Source: an uncultured Prevotellaceae bacterium (GTDB lineage Bacteria; Bacteroidota; Bacteroidia; Bacteroidales; Muribaculaceae). From it: 49,153 nt of DNA. Positions 1-8,023 of this stretch are shown piece by piece. The notes beneath the pieces were generated by a model that worked only from the letters and a program-made list of their open reading frames with translations, had not been told where the DNA came from and did no database searches. Positions within the stretch are counted from its first letter, which is position 1. Each line of letters opens with the position of its first letter. Where the stretch lies: NCBI GenBank assembly GCA_900320245.1, contig ONRP01000015.1, positions 1-49,153 of the forward strand. The letters are read 5' to 3'. Both the position numbers and the translations under genes were made by a program.

Positions 1-99
1 AACGTAGCCGGTCAGGAGATGCAGGAGGCTAACGGTCTGACGATCGTTGTTACCACCTACACCGACGGCACCACCAGCACCGTTAAGGTGATGAAGTAA
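1..99 (+). CDS. 3' end of a secreted protein with T9SS-like C-terminal tail (partial)
   Basis: This is the last 32 codons and stop of a gene that begins before the window. The visible residues match the last 32 residues of the next gene (351-1463) almost exactly; the two 99-base DNA ends differ at about seven positions. The segment (GQEMQEANGLTIVV, then a short beta strand ending KVMK) looks like the C-terminal sorting domain of type IX secretion cargo, which directs export across the outer membrane. That reading is inferred from shape and from the T9SS operon in this window. The body of the protein is not visible, so its function is unknown. Confidence 0.75.
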   Translation, partial: NVAGQEMQEANGLTIVVTTYTDGTTSTVKVMK

Positions 100-103
100 A
101 CCA

Positions 104-139
104 TTACAGTTAATAGTTGACAGTTAACAGTTGACTATT
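104..139 (+). repeat. GTTAAC-type short repeats directly after the stop codon
   Basis: Imperfect 7-base units (AGTTAAT, AGTTGAC, AGTTAAC, AGTTGAC) follow the stop codon at 97-99. The same family follows the stop codons of the genes ending at 1463 (plus) and 33106 (minus). It lies ahead of the terminator hairpin. Function unknown. Confidence 0.6.
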
Positions 140-153
140 GCCTAAACGAAATT

Positions 154-190
154 GTGGAGGCGCGGAAATTCCCGCGCCTCCACTGTTTCT
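154..190 (+). terminator. Rho-independent type terminator
   Basis: A perfect 12-bp GC-rich stem (154-165 with 172-183) with a 6-base loop is followed by a T-rich stretch. It ends transcription of the upstream partial gene. Confidence 0.75.
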
Positions 191-228
191 TGTAATCAGC
201 CGATGGTGATAAAATTTAGGTCTGATTT

Positions 229-260
229 TTTGGCTTGAAAATCAATAATTGCTATTTTTG
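229..260 (+). promoter_or_regulatory. Bacteroidota-type promoter for the 351 gene
   Basis: The -7 element TATTTTTG is at 253-260 and TTTG is at 229-232, 20 bases apart, which fits the Bacteroidota primary sigma consensus. The predicted RNA leader before ATG 351 is about 85 bases. Confidence 0.65.
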
Positions 261-350
261 CAGATTCATAACCTGTACAAGGGCTATGTTGGCGCATCAG
301 CCGATGCGAAACAGGCATTTAATTAACTTTTTAAATTTTTTATAGTAACA

Positions 351-1463
351 ATGAAAAGATTCTACATTATTCTCGCAGCCATCGCTGCAATGACAATGAC
401 GGCACAGGCCCAGACTTGGGGCACGTTTAATGTGGGTGACTGGGACAACCCCACCACCACCTACAATGGCTCCTATTTTGACATGGCACCGACCAACTTC
501 TATGTGGCTCACACTGCTGCTCAGATGATCTACACGCCCGATATGCTGGCCGAAATCCAGGATAAGCCTAACCTGAGGCTCAACCAGATTTCCTTCAAAT
601 TCCACTGTGAGACTTTCGAGGACATCACCCGCTCGTTTGTCATCTTCATTCAGGAGACCGATGCTACCGAGTTCGCTGTTAATGAAGAAGGCATTAAGCA
701 GTTCTTCCCTGTGGAAGGAGAACCCATCTCTATTGAAGATAAGACCTACGAGATGGTTTATTTATACGGTGAGGATGCTACTCTCTCGTTCCGCTTCAAC
801 ATGCCCTACACCCCCGGTAAGGGCCTGCTCGTGACCATCATCGCTGATGCCTACGATGACGACAACTGCACCAGTGGCAGTGACTACGCTCCTTTCTACA
901 CCGCTGGCATCGGTAAAGTGATGACCTACACCAACAACTGGACTGGTTTCTATGAGTATACTCAGAGTGAGGACTTCCCCAATGCTACCGCTTCCCTGGG
1001 TTGCGGCACCAATGTTTCCCTTCCCTTGACCCAGTTCTCGTATATGTATCAGGAGAAGACCGGTGCTCCCGTGTTCAACGGTTACACCACCGATGGCATT
1101 CACGCCTACTTCTTGGAGATTCAGGAGAGCGAGCCCAGTTACATCTACTATCGCGTTCAGTACAACGACGGTGCGTTCACCGATTGGACCCTTTACGATG
1201 ACATCCTGAGTTTCACCCAGGACGGCAAGTACCGCGTAGAGGCTTACGCCGTTGCCGATGACAAACTCGAGAGCGATCCCATCGCTTATGAGTTCTACGT
1301 GAGCCCGACTACCGGCCTGAGCGAGATGGCAAGCGGCAAGACCGTTGCTGGCGTACGCTACTTCAATGCAATGGGTCAGGAGATGCAGGAGGCTAACGGT
1401 CTGACAATCGTTGTTACCACCTACACCGACGGCACCACCAGCACCGCTAAGGTGATGAAGTAA
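351..1463 (+). CDS. Secreted protein with FN3/chitobiase-like domain and T9SS-like C-terminal tail
   Basis: 370 residues. Residues 1-20 are a clear signal peptide (hydrophobic core, ending AQA-Q). The central part (about 22-235) is not recognised; it is acidic, rich in aromatic residues and has no catalytic motif I can name. Residues about 243-318 resemble an Ig/FN3-like fold of the chitobiase C-terminal kind (IYYRVQYNDG, KYRVEAYA, IAYEFYV). Residues about 334-370 form a short tail with the GQEMQEANGLTIVV motif, like T9SS sorting domains, so secretion and cell-surface anchoring by the T9SS encoded at 36783-43850 is likely. It is monocistronic: its own promoter is at 229-260 and a strong terminator at 1521-1559. 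The tail is nearly identical to that of the upstream partial gene, which points to tandem paralogues. Precise function unknown. Confidence 0.85.
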   Translation: MKRFYIILAAIAAMTMTAQAQTWGTFNVGDWDNPTTTYNGSYFDMAPTNFYVAHTAAQMIYTPDMLAEIQDKPNLRLNQISFKFHCETFEDITRSFVIFIQETDATEFAVNEEGIKQFFPVEGEPISIEDKTYEMVYLYGEDATLSFRFNMPYTPGKGLLVTIIADAYDDDNCTSGSDYAPFYTAGIGKVMTYTNNWTGFYEYTQSEDFPNATASLGCGTNVSLPLTQFSYMYQEKTGAPVFNGYTTDGIHAYFLEIQESEPSYIYYRVQYNDGAFTDWTLYDDILSFTQDGKYRVEAYAVADDKLESDPIAYEFYVSPTTGLSEMASGKTVAGVRYFNAMGQEMQEANGLTIVVTTYTDGTTSTAKVMK

Positions 1464-1466
1464 GAG

Positions 1467-1503
1467 AGTTGACGGTTAAGAGTTAACAGTTGGCTATTAG
1501 CAA
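1467..1503 (+). repeat. GTTAAC-type short repeats after the stop codon
   Basis: Units AGTTGAC, GGTTAAG, AGTTAAC, AGTTGGC follow the stop codon at 1461-1463. AGTTAACAGTTGGCTATT is shared, with one change, with the repeat after the preceding gene (around 124-139), so the gene and its 3' flank appear to have been duplicated together. Confidence 0.6.
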
Positions 1504-1520
1504 TTAGCGCAAACGAATTT

Positions 1521-1559
1521 TAGGGGCGCAAGAGATTTTCTTGCGCCCCTATTTTTTTT
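1521..1559 (+). terminator. Strong Rho-independent terminator
   Basis: A 13-bp perfect stem (1521-1533 with 1539-1551) with a small loop is followed by eight T residues (1552-1559). Confidence 0.9.
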
Positions 1560-1586
1560 ACCTCCAAGAGAGGGGGATACGGGCCC

Positions 1587-1600
1587 TGCAAACGATTGCA
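1587..1600 (+). promoter_or_regulatory. LacI-family type operator upstream of the amylase operon
   Basis: TGCAAACGATTGCA is a near-perfect palindrome with a central CG, the typical layout of LacI/GalR-family sites. A copy differing at one base (TGTAAACGATTGCA) lies at 17851-17864 upstream of the alpha-glucan transport operon. Here the site ends 56 bases before the -7 element at 1657-1664; the other copy is 54 bases from its -7. An upstream position at fixed spacing fits an activator-type role better than repression by promoter blockage. The regulator is not encoded in the window. Confidence 0.6.
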
Positions 1601-1635
1601 CGCGATTTTTTTTTACAGATATTTCGGGTGAAGGG

Positions 1636-1664
1636 TTGACATTGAGGATAAATTGCTATATTTG
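1636..1664 (+). promoter_or_regulatory. Promoter of the amylase-galactanase operon
   Basis: -7 element TATATTTG at 1657-1664 and TTG at 1636-1638, 18 bases apart. The leader to ATG 1711 is about 40 bases. Confidence 0.7.
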
Positions 1665-1710
1665 CATAAATTAGAAGGACATTATAACCGACACAAAAAA
1701 CTATACTGCA

Positions 1711-3789
1711 ATGAAAAAGATTCTGACTTCCGCATTTGTTATGCTGCTGCCGCTGATGATGCTGGCCCAGGGATGGCCGGCAAACTACGGCGGCGTGATG
1801 CTGCAGGGTTTCTATTGGGACAGTTACAGCGACAGCCGTTGGACGCGTCTGGAGGCCCAGGCCGATGAGTTGGCTGAGTTCTTCAAACTGGTGTGGGTGC
1901 CCCAGAGCGCCAATTGTGGTGGCACGTCGATGGGCTATGATGACCTGTACTGGTTCACCAACTACAACAGTTCGTTCGGTAACGAGTCGCAACTGCGCTC
2001 GATGATCAACACCTTCAAGAGCAAGGGCATCGGCACCATTGCCGACGTCGTGATCAACCACCGCAAGAACGTCTCGAATTGGGTCAATTTCCCCTCCGAG
2101 ACCTACAAGGGCGTGACCTATCAACTCCAGTCGACCGACATCTGCCGCAACGATGACGGCGGTGCCGCGCTCACGTGGGCCACCCAGAACGGCTACTCGC
2201 TGAGCAACAACAACGACACCGGCGAGGACTGGGGCGGAATGCGCGACCTGGACCACAAGAGCGAGAATGTGCAGAACAATGTCAAGGCTTACCTGGACAT
2301 GCTGCTCAACGACTTAGGCTATACGGGCTTCCGCTATGATATGACCAAGGGCTATGCAGCCTCGTTCACGGGTCTATACAACTCCCATGTGGGTGCAGAG
2401 TACTCGGTAGGCGAGTATTGGGACGGCAATGTTGCCGCAGTCAGGAACTGGGTCGAAGGCACCAAGGTGGGTGGCGTGATCCAGAGCGCCGCATTCGATT
2501 TCCCGTTCCGCTACACCATCCGTGACGCCGTCAACAACACCCGTTGGAGCAACCTGGCCGGTTCGGGCAAGGGTTTGAACATGGAGACCAACTACAAGCG
2601 CTATGCGGTGACCTTTGTCGAGAACCACGACACGGAGTATCGCAGCGCCAGCGCTCCTCAGGACCCCATTACCAAGAATATCGAGGCCGCCAATGCCTAT
2701 CTGCTGGCCATGCCCGGCACTCCCTGCATCTTCCTCAAGCACTGGCAGGACTACAAGGAGAGCATCAAGCAGATGATTTATATCCGCCAGTTGGCTGGCA
2801 TCACCAACATGAGCACCACGTCCAACATGGCCAACAGCACGTCTCAGAACTACTATGTGCAGCGCACCGTGGGCACCCGCGGCTCGGTGCTGGCCATGAT
2901 GGGCTCCACCGCCTATAACGTGCCTGCTACATTCGTCCTCGTGGCCAGCGGTACCAACTACCGCCTGGCTCTGAGCAAGACGACCGAGACTGCATGGGCC
3001 AGCAAGCCCAGCGGTGAGTACCAGGGCGCGTTCAGTGTCACGCTGAACGCCGTGAGCCAGACCGATGGCGCTCAACTCGTCTATACCCTCGACGGCAGCG
3101 AGCCCACCGCCAGCAACGGCACCAAGGTGGCCGATGGCTCGAGCGTGAACATCAGCGCCAACACGACCCTGAAGGTGGGCCTGTTGATCAACGGCGCCGT
3201 GAGCGGTGTAATCACCCGCAACTATTCGATCGAGAACGCTGACTTTGAGCCCTATGAGATTACCGTTTTCCTCAAGGACCCGACGGTGGCTCCCAACAAC
3301 TGGCCGCAGGTGAATTATTACACTTGGGACAGTTCGGACAAGCAGTTCAACGGCAACTGGCCCGGTGAGGCCATCACCGCCACCAAGGTGGTAAACGGCG
3401 TGAAGTTCTACTACCACACCTACACCATCACCGGCAAGAACTACTACATGAACTTCGTGTTCAACCAGGGCGGCAGCACGGCCGGCAGCCACCAGACCGA
3501 AGACGTGACCGACGTGAGGAAGACCTCCTTCTTCGAGGTAACCACCCAGACCAACAAGTATGAGGTGAAGGATGTGACCGACATCTACCTGCCCTACCTG
3601 AATGGTGTCACGGGTGACGTGAACGGTGACGAAGAGGTGAACATCGCCGATGTCAATGCCCTGATCGACATCCTCCTGGGCAACGCTGCTGCCGACGACG
3701 TAATGCAGCGTGCCGACGTGAACGGTGACGGCGAGGTGAGCATTGCCGATGTCAATGCACTGATCGGTATCATTCTGAGAGCCGCTTAA
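1711..3789 (+). CDS. Secreted GH13 alpha-amylase with CBM26-like and dockerin modules
   Basis: 692 residues. Endo-acting alpha-1,4-glucan hydrolase expected to act outside the cell on starch. Order of parts: signal peptide (1-20); GH13 barrel (about 21-430) with the conserved motif DVVINH (112-117), nucleophile D210 (GFRYD), acid/base E235 (GEYWD) and third acid D307 (VENHD); a chitobiase-like beta domain (about 435-505, LVYTLDGSEPTA); a starch-binding module of the CBM26 type (about 515-620, with many W and Y residues); and two dockerin half-repeats from residue 636 (DVNGDxEVxIADVNALI). All three GH13 catalytic acids are present. It heads an operon with the GH53 gene 19 bases downstream, and a LacI-type site lies upstream of its promoter. 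No cohesin partner is seen, so the role of the dockerin is open. Enzyme class is sure; exact product pattern is not. Confidence 0.93.
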   Translation: MKKILTSAFVMLLPLMMLAQGWPANYGGVMLQGFYWDSYSDSRWTRLEAQADELAEFFKLVWVPQSANCGGTSMGYDDLYWFTNYNSSFGNESQLRSMINTFKSKGIGTIADVVINHRKNVSNWVNFPSETYKGVTYQLQSTDICRNDDGGAALTWATQNGYSLSNNNDTGEDWGGMRDLDHKSENVQNNVKAYLDMLLNDLGYTGFRYDMTKGYAASFTGLYNSHVGAEYSVGEYWDGNVAAVRNWVEGTKVGGVIQSAAFDFPFRYTIRDAVNNTRWSNLAGSGKGLNMETNYKRYAVTFVENHDTEYRSASAPQDPITKNIEAANAYLLAMPGTPCIFLKHWQDYKESIKQMIYIRQLAGITNMSTTSNMANSTSQNYYVQRTVGTRGSVLAMMGSTAYNVPATFVLVASGTNYRLALSKTTETAWASKPSGEYQGAFSVTLNAVSQTDGAQLVYTLDGSEPTASNGTKVADGSSVNISANTTLKVGLLINGAVSGVITRNYSIENADFEPYEITVFLKDPTVAPNNWPQVNYYTWDSSDKQFNGNWPGEAITATKVVNGVKFYYHTYTITGKNYYMNFVFNQGGSTAGSHQTEDVTDVRKTSFFEVTTQTNKYEVKDVTDIYLPYLNGVTGDVNGDEEVNIADVNALIDILLGNAAADDVMQRADVNGDGEVSIADVNALIGIILRAA

Positions 3790-4024
3790 TCTCTGAAAAT
3801 CCGGTATCATGATGACCGATTGGCTGAAACGAATTTTTATCGCATTGGTGCTGACTGCAACGGCAGTCGGCACCAATGCCGCTATCATGTGCGACGTGAA
3901 CGGTGACGGCGAGGTGGGCATTGCCGATGTCAACACTCTCATCGACATGATTCTCACTGACTCGGCACTTCCCGTCGGCGACGTGAACGGCGACGGCGAG
4001 GTGGGCATTGCCGATATCAACCTC
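3616..4024 (+). repeat. Four near-identical dockerin-repeat DNA units across a gene boundary
   Basis: Units of about 45 bases starting GACGTGAACGG occur at 3616-3660, 3715-3759 (3' end of the amylase gene), 3893-3937 and 3980-4024 (5' end of the GH53 gene). Each encodes the pattern DVNGDxEVxIADxN. DNA identity is high enough that recombination between units could swap dockerins between the two genes. Confidence 0.75.
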
Positions 4025-5197
4025 GTTATCGACATTATTCTGGGCGGTGGTCAGCCGGCTCCCTATAACGGCCCTGTCGTGGGAGGCGACATCTCGATGT
4101 TGACCAAGTACGAGGCCCATCAACTGCTGGCCAAGCGCTACGGCATCAACAACGCCCATTACTATGACAAGGATGGTGCCGTCATCGACGATGTCATCAC
4201 GTGGACCAAGCAGCAGGGGTGGAACGCGGCACGAGTCCGTCTGTTTGTCAACCCTGAGAATGCCTCGGCCGAGCACAAGGGGCAGGGCGTCATTCAGAAC
4301 CTCGACACCGTCAAGGTGCTGGGTGCGCGCATCAAGGCTGCCGGTATGCAGTTCATGCTTGACTTCCATTACAGCGACACCTGGGCCGACCCGTCAGCAC
4401 AGACCACGCCGGCCGCCTGGGCCGACCTTGACGACGAGGCCTTGACTCAGCAGGTGTATGAGTACACCCGTGACTGCCTGCGCGCCCTCAAGGCAGCAGG
4501 AGCGACGCCCGACTATATCCAGACAGGCAACGAGATCAGTTACGGCATGCTGTGGGGACCCGCCGGAACACCGCAGTCAGGGCTCAAGCAGTGCTTCACG
4601 AACAGTCCCGAGGAGAACTGGGTACGGTTCGCCAATCTGCTCATCGCTGCCGGCAGGGCATGCCGCGAGGAGTGTCCCAATGCCAAGATTGTGCTGCACA
4701 CCGAGCGTGTGCCGCGCGTCAACGTGCTGGTTAACTTCTACAACCAGATGAAGAACCGCGGCGTGGACTACGACATCATAGGCTTGAGTTACTATCCCTA
4801 CTATCATGGTAACCTGGCAGTGCTGGCCACAGCGCTCAACAACGTGAGCAACGCGTTCCAGGACAAGGATATCATGATTGTCGAGACGGGATACAGTTAT
4901 CACTACAAGGTGGGTGATCAGGACTTCTCGTCGACGTGGCCGTTGACCCTCGAGGGGCAGCGCCAGTTTACCGTCGACCTGATCAACCGGCTCAAGCCCT
5001 ATGCGCGCCTCAAGGGCCTGTTCTGGTGGTTCCCCGAGGCCAACGAGTATGGCTTGGGAGGCAGTTATTGGAACATCTTGCATGTGAACGACAATTGGTA
5101 TAACGCCGGATTGTGGAACCACGAGACAGGGCGTGCTACCCCTGCCTTGTACGAACTCAAAACCTTTGTGGAACAGGGTGCATCGCAATCCCGCTGA
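3809..5197 (+). CDS. Secreted GH53 endo-beta-1,4-galactanase with N-terminal dockerin
   Basis: 462 residues; ATG at 3809 or the adjacent 3812. An N-terminal hydrophobic signal (about 1-25) is followed at once by two dockerin half-repeats (residues 29-81). A GH53 domain fills about 93-450: GGDISML, WNAARVRLF, DFHYSDTWADP, acid/base E242 in QTGNEI, DIIGLSYYPYYHG, and nucleophile E359 in IVETGYSY. The family cuts beta-1,4-galactan side chains of pectin or type I arabinogalactan. Dockerins usually sit at the C-terminus, so placement directly behind the signal peptide is unusual; the CotH protein at 30345 has the same order. The gene follows the amylase by 19 bases and is surely cotranscribed, so one surface unit targets two plant glycans. 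It ends in a bidirectional terminator. Confidence 0.92.
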   Translation: MMTDWLKRIFIALVLTATAVGTNAAIMCDVNGDGEVGIADVNTLIDMILTDSALPVGDVNGDGEVGIADINLVIDIILGGGQPAPYNGPVVGGDISMLTKYEAHQLLAKRYGINNAHYYDKDGAVIDDVITWTKQQGWNAARVRLFVNPENASAEHKGQGVIQNLDTVKVLGARIKAAGMQFMLDFHYSDTWADPSAQTTPAAWADLDDEALTQQVYEYTRDCLRALKAAGATPDYIQTGNEISYGMLWGPAGTPQSGLKQCFTNSPEENWVRFANLLIAAGRACREECPNAKIVLHTERVPRVNVLVNFYNQMKNRGVDYDIIGLSYYPYYHGNLAVLATALNNVSNAFQDKDIMIVETGYSYHYKVGDQDFSSTWPLTLEGQRQFTVDLINRLKPYARLKGLFWWFPEANEYGLGGSYWNILHVNDNWYNAGLWNHETGRATPALYELKTFVEQGASQSR

Positions 5198-5213
5198 TGC
5201 ATCATAATGTAAT

Positions 5214-5257
5214 AAGAAAAGAGTGCCGAAGGGAATCCCCTTTGGCACTCTTTTCTT
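5214..5257. terminator. Bidirectional terminator between convergent genes
   Basis: A 20-bp stem with one G-T pair (5214-5233 with 5238-5257) and a 4-base loop. The outer stem is A-rich on the left and T-rich on the right, so it can end transcription from both sides: the GH53 operon (plus) and the methyltransferase (minus). Confidence 0.9.
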
Positions 5258-5307
5258 TGGTATAAGGTGTGGCATGGGTCGGTGTCCCAGTGCCACAGTT
5301 TTTTTTG

Positions 5308-5940
5308 TTATTCGGGTTTACGACCGGTGACGCAGATGAAGTGACGTGCCTCATCATGGCGTGCCTTGATGTCGACGAAGCCTGCCTCGGTGAGGTGTTC
5401 TTTGATTTCGTCGATGGTATACACGCGGAAGTTGCCCACGGCCTCTTCAAATTGCCGGACGTCAGGCTCCAGGCCGTCCATTTCGTTGGCGATGAGGCAG
5501 ATGCCGTTGGGACGTAGCACGCGGTTCATCTCCTGTACACCCAGTTCCAAGGAGTTCCAGTAATAGATGGTCTCGAATGCCGTGACCAGTTCAAATGATT
5601 CCCTGACCACTGGCATCTGGCTCGCACTGCCGCCAAGCAGCAGGAGCCGCTTGTCGACAACATCGTGGAAATTGACCTCGCGCGTCATCTGCATGGCCAG
5701 TTGTGAGTGGTCCATAGCCACTGCGGTGAATGTGGGATTGAGGTTGAGCATCCGATTCAGGTTGGCGCCACCGCCGCAGCCGATGTCCAACAGTCGGCTG
5801 TTGTCGGCGAGTTCAATGTCTTCCATAGCCCATCTGTACAATTGGGCATGTTGCTCGCTATTCATTTTGTGAAGCGCACGCTTCCCCCAAAACCTCTGGG
5901 GATGCCCTCCACGTCTGTAATAGGTGACAAGTTTTGCCAT
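5308..5940 (-). CDS. Class I SAM-dependent methyltransferase
   Basis: 210 residues. SAM-binding motif I is LLDIGCGGG at residues 50-58, followed by an acidic residue after the next strand (AMDHS) and a motif IV region (FELVTAFETIYYW). The fold is that of small soluble methyltransferases of the UbiE/SmtA kind; the substrate cannot be read from the sequence. No signal peptide, so cytosolic. It starts 59 bases after the stop of the SusA-like gene on the same strand with no promoter visible between them, so it may be the second gene of that unit, although no link to starch use is evident. It ends at the bidirectional terminator at 5214-5257. Confidence 0.85.
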   Translation of the reverse strand: MAKLVTYYRRGGHPQRFWGKRALHKMNSEQHAQLYRWAMEDIELADNSRLLDIGCGGGANLNRMLNLNPTFTAVAMDHSQLAMQMTREVNFHDVVDKRLLLLGGSASQMPVVRESFELVTAFETIYYWNSLELGVQEMNRVLRPNGICLIANEMDGLEPDVRQFEEAVGNFRVYTIDEIKEHLTEAGFVDIKARHDEARHFICVTGRKPE

Positions 5941-5999
5941 TTTGTTAAGGTTGTGTTAATGGATTGCAAAGCAGATTGCAACAATGAGTTATTTAGAAA

Positions 6000-7859
6000 T
6001 CAATATTCCAGTACGAGGGTGCCACGTGGCGGCAAGGTGAGGGTGCCGCCGGCAAGGTCGATGGTGCGGCCTGTGGGCACGTCGCGTGCTACCGTGGCAT
6101 TGCCGATGACCTCGCTGTAGCGGTCCAGTTTCATCTGGCGCTCTTGTGTGGTGCCGTTGATGATGGTCAAGGCATGGCGTCCCTTGTAGGTGCGTGCGAT
6201 GACGTAGATGCCGTCTTTGGGAATGAACTGGGTCATCTTGCCCTTGATGATGACATCATTGCCTTGGCGCCAGTGCAGCAGGGCGCTCAGCCAGTTGAAC
6301 ATGTCGTTCTGTGCCGGTGTGCGGCCCTCGGTGGTGAAGGCGTTGGCAGCGTCACCCGGGAAACCGCCGGGGAAGTCCTTGCGCACGTTGCCGTCGGTCA
6401 CCTCCTTGGTACCGTTCATCAGTATCTCGGTGCCGTAGTACAGTTGCGGGATGCGCTTGATGGTCAGCAGCAGGGCGAGGGCCTGCTTCAGGGCGTCGGT
6501 GTCCTGTCCGTTGCGCAGGAAGCGGTCGGTATCGTGGTTCTCGATAAAGGCCATCACACTCTCCGGGTTGGGGTAGAGGTAGTCGTGGCACAGGCTGTTG
6601 TACACGCGGTTGTAGCCGCGCCACCAGCCGTCGGTCTCCTCGTGCTTGGCGCTGTCCACTTTCTCGTAGAAGGAGAAATCCATCACGGTGGGCAGGTAAC
6701 TCTCGGGCTTGCCCATCTTGTTACCCTTCTGCCAGGCGGCGGTATAGGCGGGATTCTCGACCCAGGTCTCGCCCACGACGTTGAAGTTGGGATACTCGGT
6801 GTTGAGGCGTTTCATCCACCGTGCCATCGCGTCGGCATAGGCATAGGGGTAGGTATCCATGCGTATGCCGTCGATGCCCACCGTCTCGATCCACCAGATG
6901 CTGTTCTGGATCAGGTAGTTCATCACGTGCACGTTGTGATGGTTCAGGTCGGGCATCGAGGGGACGAACCAGCCCTCGACGGTCTCCTTGAGGTCCACCT
7001 CGCTGGCATAGGGGTCCATGACAGGCGTCAGTTTGTAACTGGTCTGCAGGTAATTGTTCTTGTAGTCGGGTTGGTTGAACCAGTCGCGGCTGGGCATGTC
7101 CTTGAGCCAGGGGTGATAATCACCACAGTGGTTGAAGATCATATCCATCACCACCTTCAGACCGCGGCTGTGGGCCTCGTCCACCAGTCGGCGGTACTCC
7201 TCGTTGGTGCCGAAGCGCGGGTCCACCTTGTAGTAGTTGGTGGTGGCATAGCCGTGATAGGTCGAGTGGTTGTGGCCGTCGGGCGAGTTGTTCTCCAGTA
7301 CGGGGGTGAACCACAGGGCGGTAACGCCCAGTTGGGTGAAGTAGTCCAGGTGCTGGCGGATGCCCTCGATGTCGCCGCCGTGGCGCAGGCTGGGGCGCGA
7401 ACGGTCATTCGTGTAGGCTTCCATGCCGGCAATCTGGTTGTTGGCGGGATTGCCGTCGGCAAAGCGGTCGGGCATCAGCATGTAGAGCACATCGGCATTG
7501 GTGAAGCCCATGCGCTGGTCACCGCTCTTCTCGCGGGCGAGCAGTTGGTATTTCACTTTCTTCTTGCTGCGGCCTTGCTTGAAGGTCATCTCCACCGTGC
7601 CGGGCTGGGCACCACGGGTGTTGAGGTAGACCAGCAGGTAGTTGGGGGAGTCCAGGCGCACCAGGCTGTCGATGACCACACCGGCATAATCGATAGTGAC
7701 CTCGGCATCGCGGATGCCCTCACCGTAAACCATCAGTTGGACACTGGGATCGTCGAGGCCTACAAACCAGGTGGTGGGTTCGATGCGGTCCACCTTGACC
7801 GCGGCATGGCTGGCAACTGCCGCCATTATAGTCGCAAGCAATAATAAAAACTTCTTCAT
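6000..7859 (-). CDS. susA: Periplasmic neopullulanase/cyclomaltodextrinase of the SusA type (GH13)
   Basis: 619 residues from ATG 7859. An upstream in-frame start at 7925 is rejected because it would put 22 residues ahead of a good signal peptide (1-20, ending SHA-A) and overlap the promoter. Parts: N-terminal beta-sandwich as in cyclomaltodextrinases (about 21-110), GH13 barrel (about 125-520), C-terminal beta domain. Catalytic acids: D335 (GIRMD), E364 (VVGETW), D443 (IENHD). Size and layout match Bacteroides SusA, a periplasmic enzyme that cuts maltodextrins and pullulan into short sugars. No susB, susC, susD or susR lies beside it. No copy of the LacI-type site was found upstream, so its control may differ from that of the other alpha-glucan genes. 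Confidence 0.9.
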   Translation of the reverse strand: MKKFLLLLATIMAAVASHAAVKVDRIEPTTWFVGLDDPSVQLMVYGEGIRDAEVTIDYAGVVIDSLVRLDSPNYLLVYLNTRGAQPGTVEMTFKQGRSKKKVKYQLLAREKSGDQRMGFTNADVLYMLMPDRFADGNPANNQIAGMEAYTNDRSRPSLRHGGDIEGIRQHLDYFTQLGVTALWFTPVLENNSPDGHNHSTYHGYATTNYYKVDPRFGTNEEYRRLVDEAHSRGLKVVMDMIFNHCGDYHPWLKDMPSRDWFNQPDYKNNYLQTSYKLTPVMDPYASEVDLKETVEGWFVPSMPDLNHHNVHVMNYLIQNSIWWIETVGIDGIRMDTYPYAYADAMARWMKRLNTEYPNFNVVGETWVENPAYTAAWQKGNKMGKPESYLPTVMDFSFYEKVDSAKHEETDGWWRGYNRVYNSLCHDYLYPNPESVMAFIENHDTDRFLRNGQDTDALKQALALLLTIKRIPQLYYGTEILMNGTKEVTDGNVRKDFPGGFPGDAANAFTTEGRTPAQNDMFNWLSALLHWRQGNDVIIKGKMTQFIPKDGIYVIARTYKGRHALTIINGTTQERQMKLDRYSEVIGNATVARDVPTGRTIDLAGGTLTLPPRGTLVLEY

Positions 7860-7894
7860 GCTGATGATTAAATTAGTTTTTTCATTTCTATCGG

Positions 7895-7926
7895 CAAATT
7901 TAGCAACTTTCCTGTATGTGTCCAAA
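7895..7926 (-). promoter_or_regulatory. Promoter of the SusA-like gene
   Basis: On the minus strand, -7 TAAATTTG (7902-7895) and TTTG (7926-7923) are 20 bases apart. It is back to back with the promoter of the esterase gene. Confidence 0.7.
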
Positions 7927-7964
7927 AAACCATTGCCAAAATTCCAAAAAATCAGAGATAGGCC

Positions 7965-7995
7965 TTGGTCGTTTCGCTTTTTTTCGTTATCTTTG
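7965..7995 (+). promoter_or_regulatory. Promoter of the YqiA-like esterase gene
   Basis: -7 TATCTTTG at 7988-7995, with TTG at 7965-7967, 20 bases apart. The leader to ATG 8024 is about 20 bases. Confidence 0.65.
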
Positions 7996-8023
7996 TATAG
8001 CGTGAAATTAAAGTATCTCTGTG

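Noticed and set aside
2374-4035. 553-codon open frame on the minus strand opposite the amylase and GH53 genes
   Set aside because: Antisense shadow spanning two real genes; no start signal and no family features.
6144-7844. 566-codon open frame on the plus strand opposite the SusA-like gene
   Set aside because: It has low-complexity His/Val/Gly content typical of the antisense of a G/C-rich gene and no domain; the minus-strand GH13 has all catalytic residues.
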